A stretch of 64,000 nt of DNA from Diaporthe sp. PMI_573 (Eukaryota; Ascomycota; Sordariomycetes; Diaporthales; Diaporthaceae), in contig JAJTUP010000071.1 of assembly GCA_021399435.1 (NCBI GenBank), positions 1 through 64,000 of the forward strand, in the 5' to 3' direction. The stretch's first letter is position 1. Each line of letters opens with the position of its first letter. The notes under the pieces were generated by a model that was given only the letters and a program-made list of their open reading frames with translations, did not search any database and was not told the DNA's origin. This document shows positions 40,639 to 52,896 of this stretch, one piece after another. The position numbers were made by a program, and so were the translations under genes.

Positions 40639-42340
40639 TCATGCCACCCCAATCTTCTCGTCCAGCCAATCGGAGAGGTCGCCCATGTTGTCGATCGCCT
40701 GGATCTCAGCTTTGACGTTGAGCAGCAGCATCACCTGTATCTCCCGCAACTGTTCCGTCTCTTCGTGATCGAGCTCAACACCCCTCGCCGTCAGGGCCTT
40801 GAAGATCCTTTGAGCTGTCTTCCGGTCGTGCGTCGTCAGCGGCATCAACGAGTCAGCAGGGTTCCGTGGCCGTCGGCTCCTGTGCTGTCGAATTGGTTGC
40901 GATCCTGCAAGGCTCATTCATCAGCAGGAAGCCACCATTCATGTTGCTAGTTGCTTGCTTGCCTAATAGTGCAGATCCTTGTGATCCTTGGCTAAATTGG
41001 CCCAACAACGACTGACTGGACTGGCTTGACTGGCCAAGGGAGCTCTGTGACCCCTCGCCCTCCACGGCCGGCGGACTGGCTCGCAGGACGTCTTCTATCC
41101 TGACACCGAGCCACTGCAACCCTGGCACCCGAGCATTCTGTTCGTGGCTCAATCTTTGGCTCCCGTATTTGTATGTTCTCATGATGTCGATGCCGTGCGG
41201 GTCGCAGTCGAAGACGCCGAGGATGGGCATGAGCGGTCGTGCCGAATGGACAAGGTTCAGGAACTCGAGTGTGGCTAGGTCTGCGTAGCCTTTGCCCTTG
41301 AGGTTCGTGAGCCTTCGAGCTCGGTGTCATAAGTGGGTGGGCGGGGCGGTGTCCTTACCGTGATTATGATGCCTTGACCATGGATGCAATGTCTCCAGTA
41401 CTGGGAGGCTGCCAGAGTACGAAAGGTTGCCTGCGCCAGAGTCAGCCGATCCCGTCCCGTGCTCTTACAGCGGCAACCTCTCAAGCAAGTACCTCCTTCT
41501 CAATAACCAGAATCCATCTAGTCTGCCCAAACTCGATCTCCCTGATCGTGCTGATGGGAGGAATGGTCTCGCCGGGGTCTTGATTAAACGAGCAGGAAAC
41601 GACTGTGTCGTCCTTCATGGTCAGTCTCAGTGACCCTGCGATGAGACCTTTCGACGCAGCAACCTAGCCATTGGTTGTCAGCGCAGTCACTTCGTCGGGT
41701 TGTGGAAGGGATGCGAACAATGTGTAAGGCACTGCGGCCAACTCCAAGGGTAAACGCAAGGCTGTCAACCAGTTCATCGACGTTGCTCTGGCTTTTGAAG
41801 AGGTCTGGATCCTGGTAATAGATGTTCCTGGCCATTTTCAGTCCTATCTTCCTTTTAGCGCAATCCATGGAACATACCTTTTGCTGATGACTCCACCAGA
41901 TATCAACGCCTCTCGCGACAGCTCCATGATTCGCATCATCCTGGCTGCAGAGGCGAGGCGGTCAGACTATCTCCATCCACGCCATGGCCTGAGATGCACT
42001 GACTGAACTTGATGGCTTCCTGCACTGTGCTTCCAGGAAACCTGAGCACCCCTTCTTCCCTCTGAGCTGTTCGTCTCCGGTAAGGGATGACGAGTGCATC
42101 GCCCCCTTCAGCGAGGACATCGACCATGGTGGCAAAGATTTCCTCGATCTTGGAAATGACTAGATAGTTCTGGACCCGATCTGAGTCTCCATTGTTGACA
42201 GTCACTATCCTGGAGGATTGTGAAGACTGCGATATGTCAAGTTCCTCGTGGCCGTTGTTGTCAGAGAAGAGAGCAGGTGTAGATGTTTCACTGGGCGTGG
42301 ACGGGAAGGAGCGGACTCCAAGAGACAGATCGTAAGACAT
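40639..42340 (-). CDS. SPO11: Meiotic double-strand-break protein Spo11
   Basis: Seven exons: 42,004-42,340; 41,878-41,944; 41,719-41,827; 41,493-41,663; 41,359-41,430; 40,963-41,296; 40,639-40,904; 451 aa, and the frame closes exactly. TopoVIA-like transesterase that makes meiotic DNA breaks in the nucleus. The winged-helix part has the catalytic tyrosine region R-N-I-Y-Y-Q-D-P-D-L-F. The Toprim part has L-V-I-E-K-E (metal-binding Glu), then G-K-G-Y-A-D, and G-V-F-D-C-D-P-H-G-I-D-I (DxD). The C-terminus R-E-I-Q-V-M-L-L-L-N-V-K-A-E-I-Q-A is typical. A Ser/Gln-rich insert follows the Toprim core. The last intron (40,905-40,962, 58 nt) is inferred as GC-AG because it alone restores the frame. 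Confidence 0.9.
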
Positions 42341-42966
42341 GGCAGGATTTTGGAAGCAAGATCACTTGAACATAGACTGGCATATTACGGGTAGGATATT
42401 GCATGCTTTGTTGTCAAAATGACACTGCCGCGTGCATTGGTCTGTTGGCTTGATCCCAATTGCTCTCTGCGGCTGTCTGCTGCAAGCTGTGCTGCAAGCA
42501 CTTGTGCACGGTGCACTTCCTTTCTCTGCTTGTCATGCGCACCTTCTCTCTTTACAAACTTGTGCCGTTTCTTCTTGGGGACGCTGCCTGTAAGCCATAA
42601 CTTGCAGACCGTTCCTGCCTGACAGTGCAATCGTTTGTTGACATTCGTCCCGTTTTGGAAACGTCGGCAAGCTGCACTGAAGCTTAGGCTGCACACCCCG
42701 AGGGGTGTGTCTGTAGGATTACCCCATATGACGTTTTTCACCTTACCCTTTCCTTTGACCACCCGCAGCTCTTGCGACGAGCAGCAAGAGGGAAGGACCA
42801 GAACAGAATTTGAGCTACTCAAATATCGCTAACTGCAATTGATCTCTCTCCACTTCATCTTTTCAAACCTACACACACTCACAGCTTTCACACCAGCGCA
42901 GTCACTCCTCCCAACCAAACACTACATTCTGCGCCTTACACCACAGGATCTGCACCCACACCCAAA
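42341..42966. promoter_or_regulatory. Divergent intergenic region SPO11 / SRPBCC gene
   Basis: 626 bp holding both promoters. A 146-codon minus-strand open frame (42,385-42,822) has no ATG at its start and is not called. Confidence 0.45.
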
Positions 42967-43562
42967 ATGTCGGCCACCATCCCCACCTCCACCTCTGTGC
43001 TCGAGAGCGTCGTCATCAAGGCGCCCCTCTCCCACGTCTGGCACTTCATCAAGCTGCAGGACTTCTCCAAGTTCTGGACCGCCCTGTCCAAGTCCGAGTT
43101 CGTCAAGGGCGCCAACGAGGAGGCCGACCTGATCAAGTGGACCTTCAAGGACGGCAGCGTCTACGAGGTCAAGCAGGAGGAGCACTCGGTACGTAATGAC
43201 CTATGAGAACGAGACCACCCTCAAGCTGGTTAGGCTGGGAGAGGCCCGCTGACCAAACCCGCCCGCAGTCCATCAACCACACCATCACCTACAGCATCAT
43301 CACCTCCAGCCCGGAGCTCACCTACTCCAGCGTCCTGAGCACCATCCGCCTGCACTCTGTCACCGCTGGTGCCCACGCCGGAAGCACCTATGTCGAGTGG
43401 AGCGCTAACTTCTCGAGCGATGCCACCGCTGGTGAGTCCCTTTTGCCTCTTCCTTCCCATTTGCTATGATGCTGACGACAAGTTGCAGAGGTCATCTCCG
43501 ACGCCAAGTACAAGCGTATCGAGGCTCTGCGTGACCTCGAGCAGGCTTCCATCAAGGCTTGA
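42967..43562 (+). CDS. Small SRPBCC (Bet v1-like) fold protein
   Basis: Exons 42,967-43,188, 43,269-43,431 and 43,489-43,562; introns 80 and 57 nt, GT-AG; 152 aa. The N-terminus V-V-I-K-A-P-L-S-H-V-W-H-F-I-K, then F-S-K-F-W, is the strand-helix start typical of START/SRPBCC proteins of the polyketide-cyclase type. The C-terminal helix (E-V-I-S-D-A-K-Y-K-R-I-E-A-L) fits the fold. Such proteins bind a hydrophobic ligand in a central cavity, and some are cyclases. No biosynthetic cluster is nearby and no catalytic residue can be named, so the ligand is unknown. No signal peptide. Confidence 0.75.
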
Positions 43563-44801
43563 TTGTCGGGATCGGGGTCAGGCTGGATCAGGAGGGCACG
43601 GTGGGATTGTGGAAAGTGATGAGCATTTCTAAATTGGCAATCACAAATGATGTGTCTACCGCCCCGGCAAAAGCTTAGGACATGAATGAATAAGTCTCGT
43701 TGTGTTACTTCTCGTGATCTACTTATCAAGCAGCTGTGATGTTGTGTAGGCATGCTGGTATAAAGCGGCGGACTGTCAAGTCAATATCCAGGCTGCGACT
43801 GACAAATTGCCGTTTGACAAGAAAACCGTGGCTGGCATGGAAATGTGAAAGGCAGACAGCCATCGCAGAGGGTCAAAGGATCTCGTAATGGAGTGCATGC
43901 ACTGGAGGTGAACATTGCCGAGTATGTGGAACATTGCCGAGCATGTGTACTCCGCCGGTCCTGTCCAAGATTTGCAAGCCTTCACTTTTTTCATGATTCA
44001 TTGTGCTTGGCCGGATTGAGCGTGACCTACCTGATCGAAATTTGTGAATGCCCTCCCATGCCTTTCATGCCAACGGACTTTTCACTGGAAGACACGGATA
44101 GCATTTCACATACATTATTACAGCAACACCGCCACATCTTCAAAACCGGAATACGTGACTGCGAAACTCCTTCCGGCTTAATTCCCAGCTACCCGGTTAC
44201 CTATAGCCCGGACTCCGGAGGAGGTTATCCTATAGCAGGTTGTCCAACTAGAGGTCTTCCTCGAGGAGTTTATTCTATAAGAGGTTATTTTATAGGAGGT
44301 TCTCCTATAGCAGGCTGTCCCAAAAGAGGTTGGCATACAGCAGGTTCATTCTATGGCATGTTTATCCCATTGGAAGTGGGCCTTTCGTCCTTCACCTCAT
44401 CCCATTCACCTCATCCCAAGCTACATGTCTTGAGAGCCCTGAAATTATGAATCACTGCTGAAAACATCTGTCTTGTTGCTTTGCACGTGACGAAATCATT
44501 CACTCCGGATTTCCGACACAAAAAGGCAACAGTGTCAACCTGCCAGGGTTTTGGACTTTCAAAAAACAACAAACTGCCTCGACCCTTTATCACCCTTGAC
44601 TGCCCCTCCCACCAGGCTTCTTTCCACCTGAGCCCAGTGGATTGCCAAATCGCCTTCGTGCGACGCATTTCCCATTTCGTAGACTTGGAAGCTTTCCACT
44701 GGTCCTACGATTTCGACGGCAATTCTCGCAGCCGTGATCCACCAAACGAGAAGCACTTCACCACCTGCACCAGCATCTGCGTCAGCACCTGCGCACCCAA
44801 C
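43563..44801. other. Intergenic region with 15-bp minisatellite locus 1
   Basis: About 1.2 kb between two plus-strand genes. Holds the head module at about 44,115-44,145 and the minisatellite at 44,203-44,362. The plus-strand frame that opens at 44,481 is treated as leader of the next gene. Confidence 0.5.
44203..44362 (+). repeat. 15-bp minisatellite locus 1
   Basis: About ten diverged 15-nt units of the type cataggaggttatcc. The array is preceded by the head sequence caacaccgccacatctt at 44,124-44,140, which recurs at loci 2 and 4. Confidence 0.75.
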
Positions 44802-45838
44802 ATGGCACCCCACGACAACGGTGGAGCTGACGACTTTGTTCTCGTCGACGCTCCTGTGGACATCCTCACTCTTCAAGATGCCCCCGGCGACTCCCCAATT
44901 GAGAGCGGCTACGTGACGGTCAGCACCAGTGAGTCCATCACTCCTGCAAAGCAGGACATCATCGTCACGGCGCCCACCCCGGTGCCCTCCCCCGTCGACC
45001 CCAAGCAGCGCATGCTCGAGATCAAGAACTTCCAGCCGATGCCCCTCAGCGCCTTCCCTGACGAGCTCATGAACACCCTCCTGATTGGTCACCTTGTCAA
45101 CAAGCAACGATTGCTCAGCGACCAGGTCAGCGTCCCATCCAGCCCAGCTTACCCCTACGAGTTCCTGATCAAGAATGCCATCCTGCTCCTCGACTGCTTC
45201 ATCCACTTCAAGGACCTCTACGCCAAGATTGGTCGGGACAACATGCTCTACACGGTCGGAAGGGCCTGCGAGATGAACTGGCAGGGTTCCACCAGCATCA
45301 AGCAGGATCTTGGCCTTACCTTGGACACCCTGGCAGCCGGACGTACCGCGTTCTTGCGAACCGGCGACGTGGACGCCGACTTCTCGAAGCCTGAGAATGT
45401 AGATGTCCAGGTGCTGGCCTGGTTGGCCCAGACTTACGCCCATCTCAAGCTGCAGGAACCCGAGACGGTCGACAAGAGCTGGTTCAGGAACCCTGCCATC
45501 AGAAGCCCGTGGTCTGCGTGGCAGAAGGTTCTGAACCAGAAGCGCCAGGCGTTCATCAACGGCGAGAACAAGACCGGTAAGGACAATTTCATCTATTCGG
45601 ACGTACACTCGCTGACACCCCGACAGCTCCTTCCCAGGATGCCGACTCTGGATCCGAGCGCAGCCCCCTCATCGCCGAGGCCGTGCAGGCTGCGGCCAGG
45701 CTTGGCGATGCTTTGACTCAGCTTGGAGTTCGCGGAGGTTCTAGTGAGCTTTCTGCGACCGAGCATCGCCTGATTGAGAAAGTCACCCTGAGCACCAAGC
45801 GACTGACGGCCAAGATCAGCCAGGCGAGAGGCCAGTGA
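44802..45838 (+). CDS. Conserved-looking hypothetical protein, 328 aa
   Basis: Exon 1 44,802-45,576, intron 45,577-45,626 (50 nt, gtaagg...gacag), exon 2 45,627-45,838. ATG chosen in the context acccaac-ATG-gcaccc; the same frame is open further upstream, but that stretch reads like leader sequence. The N-terminal 70 residues are acidic and Pro/Ser/Thr-rich. A helical domain follows (about 80-250; F-L-I-K-N-A-I-L-L-L-D-C-F-I-H-F-K-D-L-Y is its most hydrophobic helix). The C-terminal helix (A-V-Q-A-A-A-R-L-G-D-A-L) is Ala-rich. No membrane segment, signal peptide or known catalytic motif. I do not recognise the family. Confidence 0.75.
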
Positions 45839-46022
45839 AGGCATTGTCAAGCAGGGATGGGTATCGAGAGGCAGTCAACATGGCGGGCGGCTACGTGGAG
45901 ATGGATTTGAGGCCGTGATTCTCTTGTTCATTCGTTGAGATATCTGCTGACGGAGGTGCGAATCACTTGGTAGAGAAGGTCGACTTTTTAGAAAACAGGG
46001 TAGTGTCGACAAGAGGGTCTAT

Positions 46023-47622
46023 TCAATGTTGCCGTTCCTGAACCCTGATCAAAATCCTACCACCAACTGGGCTCGCACTGAACTGATCAAACATGCTCAT
46101 GTCTTCGTCGGTCATGGATGAATCAATCTCTGCGTTGAACCGTAGAAAGAATGCTGAAGTGACTTTGCTGAGTTCCATCCTGGCAAGGCTGTAGGAGTGT
46201 TGCTTGCGTCAGCTCCCATCTGATTTAGCGGACAGGGACGGTGATACTCACTTAATGCCAATGCATGAACGCTGGCCTACGGAAAATGCGTTGAAGGTAA
46301 TCTTACGCAGTTCCTCTCCCTCTTTACTCAGCCACCTCTCAGGTACGAAGGCCTCTGGCTCAGGAAATGCCGCCTCATCGCGGTGTATCGTGTAGTTCTG
46401 TACCCCGACGACGGTCTGGACATGTGAGTCAGCTCTAACTCTCGTTATAAAGTGCACTGTGCTGAGGACTGACATCTTTCCGCACTGGAACACCAGCGAC
46501 TTCGGCGTCCCGGATCGCAACTCGTGGAAGGGTGGCGATGATCGTGGGATACCTCCTCAGCGTCTCATTGATAACGGCCTGCAAGTAAGGCAGCTTCGCG
46601 CACTCCGTGGCACCAGGCACAGCTTCACCATCTGGGAATGCTTCGAGGAGCTCGTCTCTCAGACGCTTCTGCACAGCTGGCTTCCTCAGCACCGCCCAGA
46701 GAATATAGATAAATGTGTTAGCCGTCGTGCCGCTCCCGCCAAACATTCCACCCATGCACTCCTCAGCGAGCTCCGAGTCCGTCAGCGGCCGGCCCAGTGC
46801 GCCGTCGACACCGGCGAGCGCGTTGGTGAGGAAAGGCGTCTTTGTGCCCCTGACGCGGCAGCTCTTGATGATATCCAGAGCAAAGGTCTTCCACCTCTGA
46901 ACCTGGCGGAAGTATCCACCTATGTACCCGGGCACATAAGGGCCCAGCTTCTCGAGTGGAGGACAAAGCTCCTTATAAATGAAAGTCGGCCTCCATGCCC
47001 TCATCGAGCCCATGATCCAATGCGGCTGGCCCTCCCTCAAGGACCCCGGATCCTCGTCGAACATCAAGTGATAGATAGTGTCGAACCCAAGAGCATGGGC
47101 CCAAGGCAGGACGTCGATCGGCTGCGGCGCCCTGGCAAACTGGTCAAGAAGCACCTGTATCTTACTCGCCATGGCCGACTCGAACTCCAGCAGGCTCGCC
47201 TGCGAGAACCCCCGCTGGAGCAACTTCTGCCTCTGCCGGTGGGCCCTGTTGTCCCGGAAGCTCAGCAGGTGGTTCTCATGGAATATCCGCTTAGCAAAGT
47301 AGAAGCGCTGCTCCTTGGCGAACGCGCTGGAGCCGTATATGTCCCTGACCGCCGCGGGACTGGAAAAGGACAGCTCGTTGGGCGCGACGCGGACGACTGG
47401 TCCGTACTGCAGGTGGGCTTCGTGGATGCGGTGCGCCTTCCGACCTTGGAGGTTGCCGATTAGTTTCCAGAGGACGGACACCTTGGCGAGTGCCGGCCCT
47501 GGGAAGTGCCGCAGGGGATGGAAGAGGACATTGTATAAGGCGGAGGAAGTGAGATACAATGCCACCAAAATTGCCGTGAGAGAAATTCCTCGGAGGAGCT
47601 GCTTCAGTACCGAATAATCCAT
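46023..47622 (-). CDS. Cytochrome P450 monooxygenase
   Basis: Exons 46,474-47,622, 46,252-46,415 and 46,023-46,188; introns 58 and 63 nt; 492 aa. N-terminal ER membrane anchor (residues 10-32) followed by a Pro-rich hinge (H-P-L-R-H-F-P-G-P). I-helix G-G-S-G-T-T-A (oxygen activation). E-T-L-R near 352-355 is the K-helix ExxR. P-E-R-W is the meander region. The heme-binding loop F-S-V-G-Q-R-S-C-I-G has axial Cys434. The architecture resembles fungal secondary-metabolism P450s of the pisatin-demethylase/CYP65-like type, but no backbone synthase is nearby and the substrate cannot be stated. All motifs are intact, so it should be active. Confidence 0.9.
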
Positions 47623-49256
47623 GGCTGTGGTGTTGATGGCCTACAGTTGAGTGGCCATAATTGCATCGGATAGCTTACCGGAGAGTACGGATACATGGCG
47701 GGCGGTTATAATGTTCCTCTACCCCTCTTATTCTGCTAATGAGCCGCTATAGAGCCACCCTCTTCCGATGCAGATACTCTGTAAATCCGACCTAGCCTAC
47801 CCCACTGCACTGGAAGTAGATGGTTAGGGCATGATCGGATGGTGATTGCCGCGGTCCATAAGATTTCTACTATCCCGGCCGGGTGGGGAGTTTGCGCTTG
47901 TGAATTCAATCTTGTACCGTCCTAAAGCCGGGCCCCACCCGGAGTGGGTGGGGAAGCGCAGCCTCTCTTTGATACTGTGGCTGGAATAATTACTGGGAAG
48001 AGTTTGAAAACATGTGAAGGAAAGAGGTCCATCCCTCAAAAGCTATACTGATATAACGTTAAGTCTTGGGAAATTGATATCTACATGTGCGTCGGCACAC
48101 TTCACTCGTAATTTGGATTGGAATCTGTGCGGAATCATGCGGAATCAAGGAGGTCTGTATCTCAGAGATAAATGGCTCAACAATTCGCTCTTGGTTTGTC
48201 GCGAGGTTTGCTACATGGTCCGGAGAGAAGACGTCGCAGACCCCAGCCCAATGACCGCGCAACCGCAGAACTGGGATATGTTTTAAGGTGATTACCAGTC
48301 ATGCCGGAAAGTGACCCAGGCTGAGAGCAGCATTTTCGATTGCGGCGGTTATGGACTCATCGACGCCATTATGGGCGAATCGGGGAACAAGCTCACAATT
48401 CCCAACTCTGCCCAAGAACGCTGCTCTTTACGACGTACTAGGGAATCATGCGGTAGCATACATATCAGGTATCGGCACGGATGCTGAAGATGGCTCCTTT
48501 GGCGTTTTGCTGGTGTGTGAATGTCAATGTGACTTCCTATGCTGAAGGACCAGATCTCCTCTCGATGATGTGACCCACGAGGACAACGTGTCTCAATCAG
48601 CTATATGGCGAAAGATAGATATTGATCTGTTTGGATCGCGAAACGCCACGCAATCCCTGCATTGGATCGAAGTTTGGGAATCATAGCCAGAGTAACACTG
48701 TGATAAAGGATCCAAGCCAAAGCTTTGATGTCATCTCAGTGCAGATCCTGAGTACGCGAGTATTGATCCCAGGGCACTAACTCAGGTGAATAAGGTTCAA
48801 GTAATATTTCCGTAAATCCATACATCCGTAATACTTACTTCCTCTTTAACTGCCAATTCAGTAAAAGGATACTCACCGTTGAATAACAGGTCAGTCCCGA
48901 AAGGGTTCATTTTTTGAATGCGATGTAATGGGTTCCCATCCTGTCACAAATGTCAAGGCCAACCACATGTCACTGCTGGTTAAATCAGCGTAGAGACGGA
49001 GAGCGATATGAACTTATTGATTTGATCCCGGCATATATTGTTCCGCCATCGAATTGTAAAAGTTAGAGCACATGAGCACAAAACCGTTCCTAAGGTGAAA
49101 TGTTGTTTCCTACCTTAAACGCTCTTTTATATAGACTCTATGCTGGATTCACACCAATACCTTATTGCCATAACACCACCACATCTTGAAAAATTACAGC
49201 AGTTTATTAAAGACCCTTGCATAGCTCAATCACTCCATACTTGGTTACCTATGTGT

Positions 49257-49470
49257 ATTCTATAGGAGATTATTCCATAGGAAGCCATTCCATAGGAGGC
49301 TGTCCCACAAGAGGTTATTCCATAGGAGGTTAATGCTATATGAAGTTATTCTGTGGGAGATTATCCTACAAAGTGTTCTCCTATGGGAGGTTATTCCAAC
49401 AGAGGCTATCCCAAAGAAGGTTATCCCAAAGGAGGTTATCCCACAGGAGGTTATCCTGTAAGACAGTAAA
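49257..49470 (+). repeat. 15-bp minisatellite locus 2
   Basis: About fourteen 15-nt units, such as cataggaggctgtcc, tatgggaggttattc and cacaggaggttatcc. Head module aacaccaccacatctt lies at about 49,172-49,187 and a GC-rich tail module at 49,510-49,529. Confidence 0.85.
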
Positions 49471-49509
49471 GAATACCCAGCTCGTTTATTGGGTGGGTAC
49501 TTATACTGA

Positions 49510-49529
49510 GGCCGCGTAGCGGACACCCG
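49510..49529 (+). repeat. Shared GC-rich tail module, copy 1
   Basis: ggccgcgtagcggacacccg matches 60,240-60,259 at 19 of 20 positions. Both lie downstream of a 15-bp minisatellite array in the same orientation (39 bp away here, immediately adjacent at 60.2 kb). Confidence 0.75.
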
Positions 49530-49873
49530 CCGAGCTAGTACGGTCTTATCCCAGTATTCTGGGTTAGCCTTCTCGCGATTCACTCTCATGGCTGAACCAG
49601 AATTTGTCACAAACATGGCTTATGGAGCGAGAGGGTATGGGAGGGCTATGGAAGTACTTGCGTGAAGGATAGTATACATAGATGAAGCGACATCAAGTCA
49701 CTTCTCAAACTCACCTTTCAATACAACAAATTCACTACTCAGCCTATAGGAGGTGACCCAGAGCCACAGGACACGATTCTGTTGGCACTTAGAACCAAAG
49801 TATTTAAGCCGTACAAGCTCCAAACAACGCAGCACTCATACAGCAGAAGCGGCATCCTTCAACCAACTTAGCC

Positions 49874-52800
49874 ATGGCTCGAGATTCGCTGCTGCCATCC
49901 GTCAGACCCGTGCTGTACGAGGTCTGTCTAGAACCACACTTCAAGGAGCAAACGTTTGCCGGTCGGGTGCTGATCAGGTCTGGCAACCACTCCCCGATTG
50001 GACACTGTCTAGGTTGACTAATAGGCTGTCTACTGAAGCTGCGATGTCGTCAAACCGATAGACCACGTCAGATTGCATTGCAAGTTCATCAGCATCCAAG
50101 AAGCTGGCATCGAGCATGCTTGTATAAGGGAGAGGCTATCTGAAGAAGCCATCAGGTGATTATGCTACCCCTAGTCGAGGCCACCGGCCCCATTGCTAAC
50201 CAATGTTACTAGTTACAATGAGCTGGAGGAGACAGTTGTGCTCCATTTAGGCAGGCAAGTCTCTTCCGGTGAGATCAAGATAGACTTGAGCTACACGGGA
50301 ATGTTCAACGACAACCTCGAAGGTTTTTACCAAGCGCATTACACCTCCGAGGACTCGAATGACAAAGAGTACCATCTGGCCGTCACTTTCATGGAGCCGA
50401 CATACGCTCGACAGGTGGGCATCTCGCTGCATGGACTATGGACTCATGCTAATACGGCGTCTCACATATCAGGTATTCCCTTGTTTCGACGAGCCTCAGT
50501 TCAAGGCCCAATTCATAATTTCTGCCGTCGTGGACGAGTCACTCATTTGTCGGTCGAACATGCCAGTCGAGCGTTCATACAGCCTGCCCCTTTTCAAACG
50601 GTTCTTCTTGTTCGAGAAGAGCCCACCTATGTCTACCTATGTACGATCATCGCTATCTCGCTTCGTTAATACTGCAAAAAGACTGACGACATTCAGCTCG
50701 TTGCCCTCATAGCAGGTCCGCTGTCAGAAATCAAATCCCAGGATAGCAGGGTGCCGATTTCAATCCTCTATCCCTATGGCAGCAAGAATAAAGCTAGATT
50801 CGCGCTCAATCTAGCTAAGAAAGGTTTGGAACTTTTCGAGGGATGGTTTGATTCCATGTATCCTCTACCTAAGCTGGACATGGTGGCGGTTCCTGATTTC
50901 TGTTATGGTGGCGGTAAGTTTTACTGCTTTCCTTCCCGTGCATTGCGCAAAAGCCTGTGCTGATATCCCGTCACAAACGCTCCAGAGGAGAGCTGGGGCC
51001 TGATCGTGTTCAACACTACGTCCTTGCTCCTCGACCCAGAAGACAGCCCCTTGGAGACGAAGCAATCCGTCACTAACACCGTGCTCCACGAGATTGCACA
51101 CATGTGGTTCGGCAATCTTGTCACCATGAAGTACTGGGACGGCCTGTGGCTCAAGGAGGGGTTTGCTACCCTGATGTCCTGGGTAGCCTCGGACCGACTG
51201 TACCCAAATTGGCATTTATGGGATAATTACGTCTCTAAAGAGTTGCAATCGGTACTGGAGTTGGATTCTCTCGTTGGAAGCCACCCCGTGGAGGTGGTTC
51301 TTCAGAATGATTCTGAAGCCAAGCAGATATATGATGACATCTCCTACGACAAGGGCTGCTGTATCCTAAGAATGGTGTCCAAAGAGCTTGGCTGGGAGAA
51401 CTTCCTCAGTGGGGTCAAGCTATACATCGATCGCCACCAATACGGAAACACCGAGTCCGAGGATCTCTGGACGGCTCTTGAGGATGCGACCGGTGTACCG
51501 ATCAAATCCAAGATGGACTCGTGGACAAAGACACCCGGATTCCCTATCGTAAGGGTCACAGAGGTGCTGCATGAGGAGACCGGGGAACTCACCGCCGTAA
51601 AGCTAAACCAGGAACGCTTCCTTGGGAGTGGCGTGGAGACGTCAGAGACCTCTCTGCAAATCTGGCCGCTGAATATTGGCATCCGCTTCGAAGAAGGAGT
51701 TGAGATGTTTGAGATGCACCAGCGGGAACTGGTGGTCCACACAGGCGGGAAGTCCTTGCTCAAAGTCAACGCTGACCACGATGGATTCTTCAGGACGCTG
51801 TATTCCCCAGCTCTTCTGCAGAAGCTTATACAAGCTGCGACAGAAGGCCGCTTGACCAGGCGGGATATTATCGGTCTTTCTTGCGACTTCAGAGCCTTAG
51901 TCTGCGCAGGCTTTGCTCAAAGAAGCACACTCCTGGAGCTTTCGCTTGGATTGAAGCCATTGACTCAATTTCTTGAGTGGGATATGATCGACCGGAATCT
52001 GCGATTGATACATTCCACATTCAAATTCTCCGACTCTTTACTCAGAGATGCTATCAACAGACTGAGTGTTAGCGTCTTTGGTTCCACAGCTTACGAGTTG
52101 GGATGGTCAATCTCAGAGGAAGACGACGAGTTTCAAGTTGCCTTGAAATCCTCCATCTTCGGCAGTACAGGATTTGCCGGGGATACAAGGTGCATATGCA
52201 ACCTCCAGTATAGTCCAGAGATTGAGATCCGTGCTGACACAATCATTAGGGTCATAGAGGCAGCCAGGGAAATGTTCTCGAAGAGAATATCAGGTGATCA
52301 AGACGCCATCCATTCCTCTTTTAGGTTGGAGGTATTCGGTATTGTGGCCAAGCACGGAGGCAAGAGGGATCTCGAAGCACTCCTCGACATCTGGAACACG
52401 TCAGCCAGTGAGGACGAGCGATATATGGCGCTCAGGTGCCTTGGTCGGGCCAGCAACGCGGAGCTCGTGCGATGGGTGCTTAGCCTCGCATTCACGAAAA
52501 CAGTCGAGGACAAGGATGTGAGTGGAATATAACCCAGCCCCGACTGGCGAGACAACTCACTTACCGTTGCAGATCTGCCACTTAATCAGGTTTGTTGGGT
52601 CATCAGCGCATGGTGCTCTTGAGCTCTGGGAATGGTGCAAGGCCAACTGGGACCGCCTTAGGCAGGCCGTTCCAGTGGACCTGCAGTGCTCGATCCTCGA
52701 TCTTGCGCTGAAGGGTCTTGGCACTGCCGAACACATTGCCGATGTGAGAAAGTACTTTGCGGGAAAGAATACCGAGGATTACAAGGATGTACTGGATCAG

Positions 52801-52896
52801 AAGCTGGAACGCATAGAAATCAGGAGGCGGTGCGCTGAGAGGGATGCAGACAATGTGAGGACATGGCTGGCATCCCATGGATTCTTGGGCACCTGA
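49874..52896 (+). CDS. M1-family aminopeptidase (APE2-like), degenerate exopeptidase motif
   Basis: Seven exons: 49,874-49,977; 50,039-50,155; 50,213-50,414; 50,473-50,640; 50,697-50,913; 50,986-52,517; 52,573-52,896; 887 aa with a closed frame. Zinc metallopeptidase that removes N-terminal residues. Zinc site H-E-I-A-H (304-308) plus Glu327 in L-K-E-G-F-A, 18 residues on, is complete. F-P-C-F-D-E-P is conserved. The substrate-amine-binding G-A-M-E-N motif reads G-G-E-E-S followed by W-G-L at residues 268-272, with no alternative splice that restores it. N-E-G-F-A reads K-E-G-F-A. The C-terminal ERAP1-like helical domain is full length. The first acceptor (ctgaag) is inferred from frame. Activity may be altered. 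Confidence 0.85.

Larger units (their letters stand above)
47623..49873. other. 2.25-kb intergenic region with minisatellite locus 2
   Basis: Begins with the P450 promoter. 48,290-49,150 is AT-leaning with no gene. Minisatellite locus 2 and its tail module lie at 49,170-49,545. The remainder leads into the aminopeptidase. Confidence 0.5.

Noticed and set aside
42385..42822. 146-codon minus-strand open frame with a Lys/Arg-rich stretch
   Set aside because: It opens with TTG and has no ATG near the start. It lies in the SPO11/SRPBCC promoter region and shows no recognisable domain.
44108..44362. Possible CRISPR-like array from the repeated ~15-bp units
   Set aside because: Units are contiguous without unique spacers and the genome is eukaryotic. 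It is a minisatellite.
44559..45608. 349-codon minus-strand ORF
   Set aside because: Antisense to the spliced 44,802-45,838 gene, which has the better start, intron and stop.
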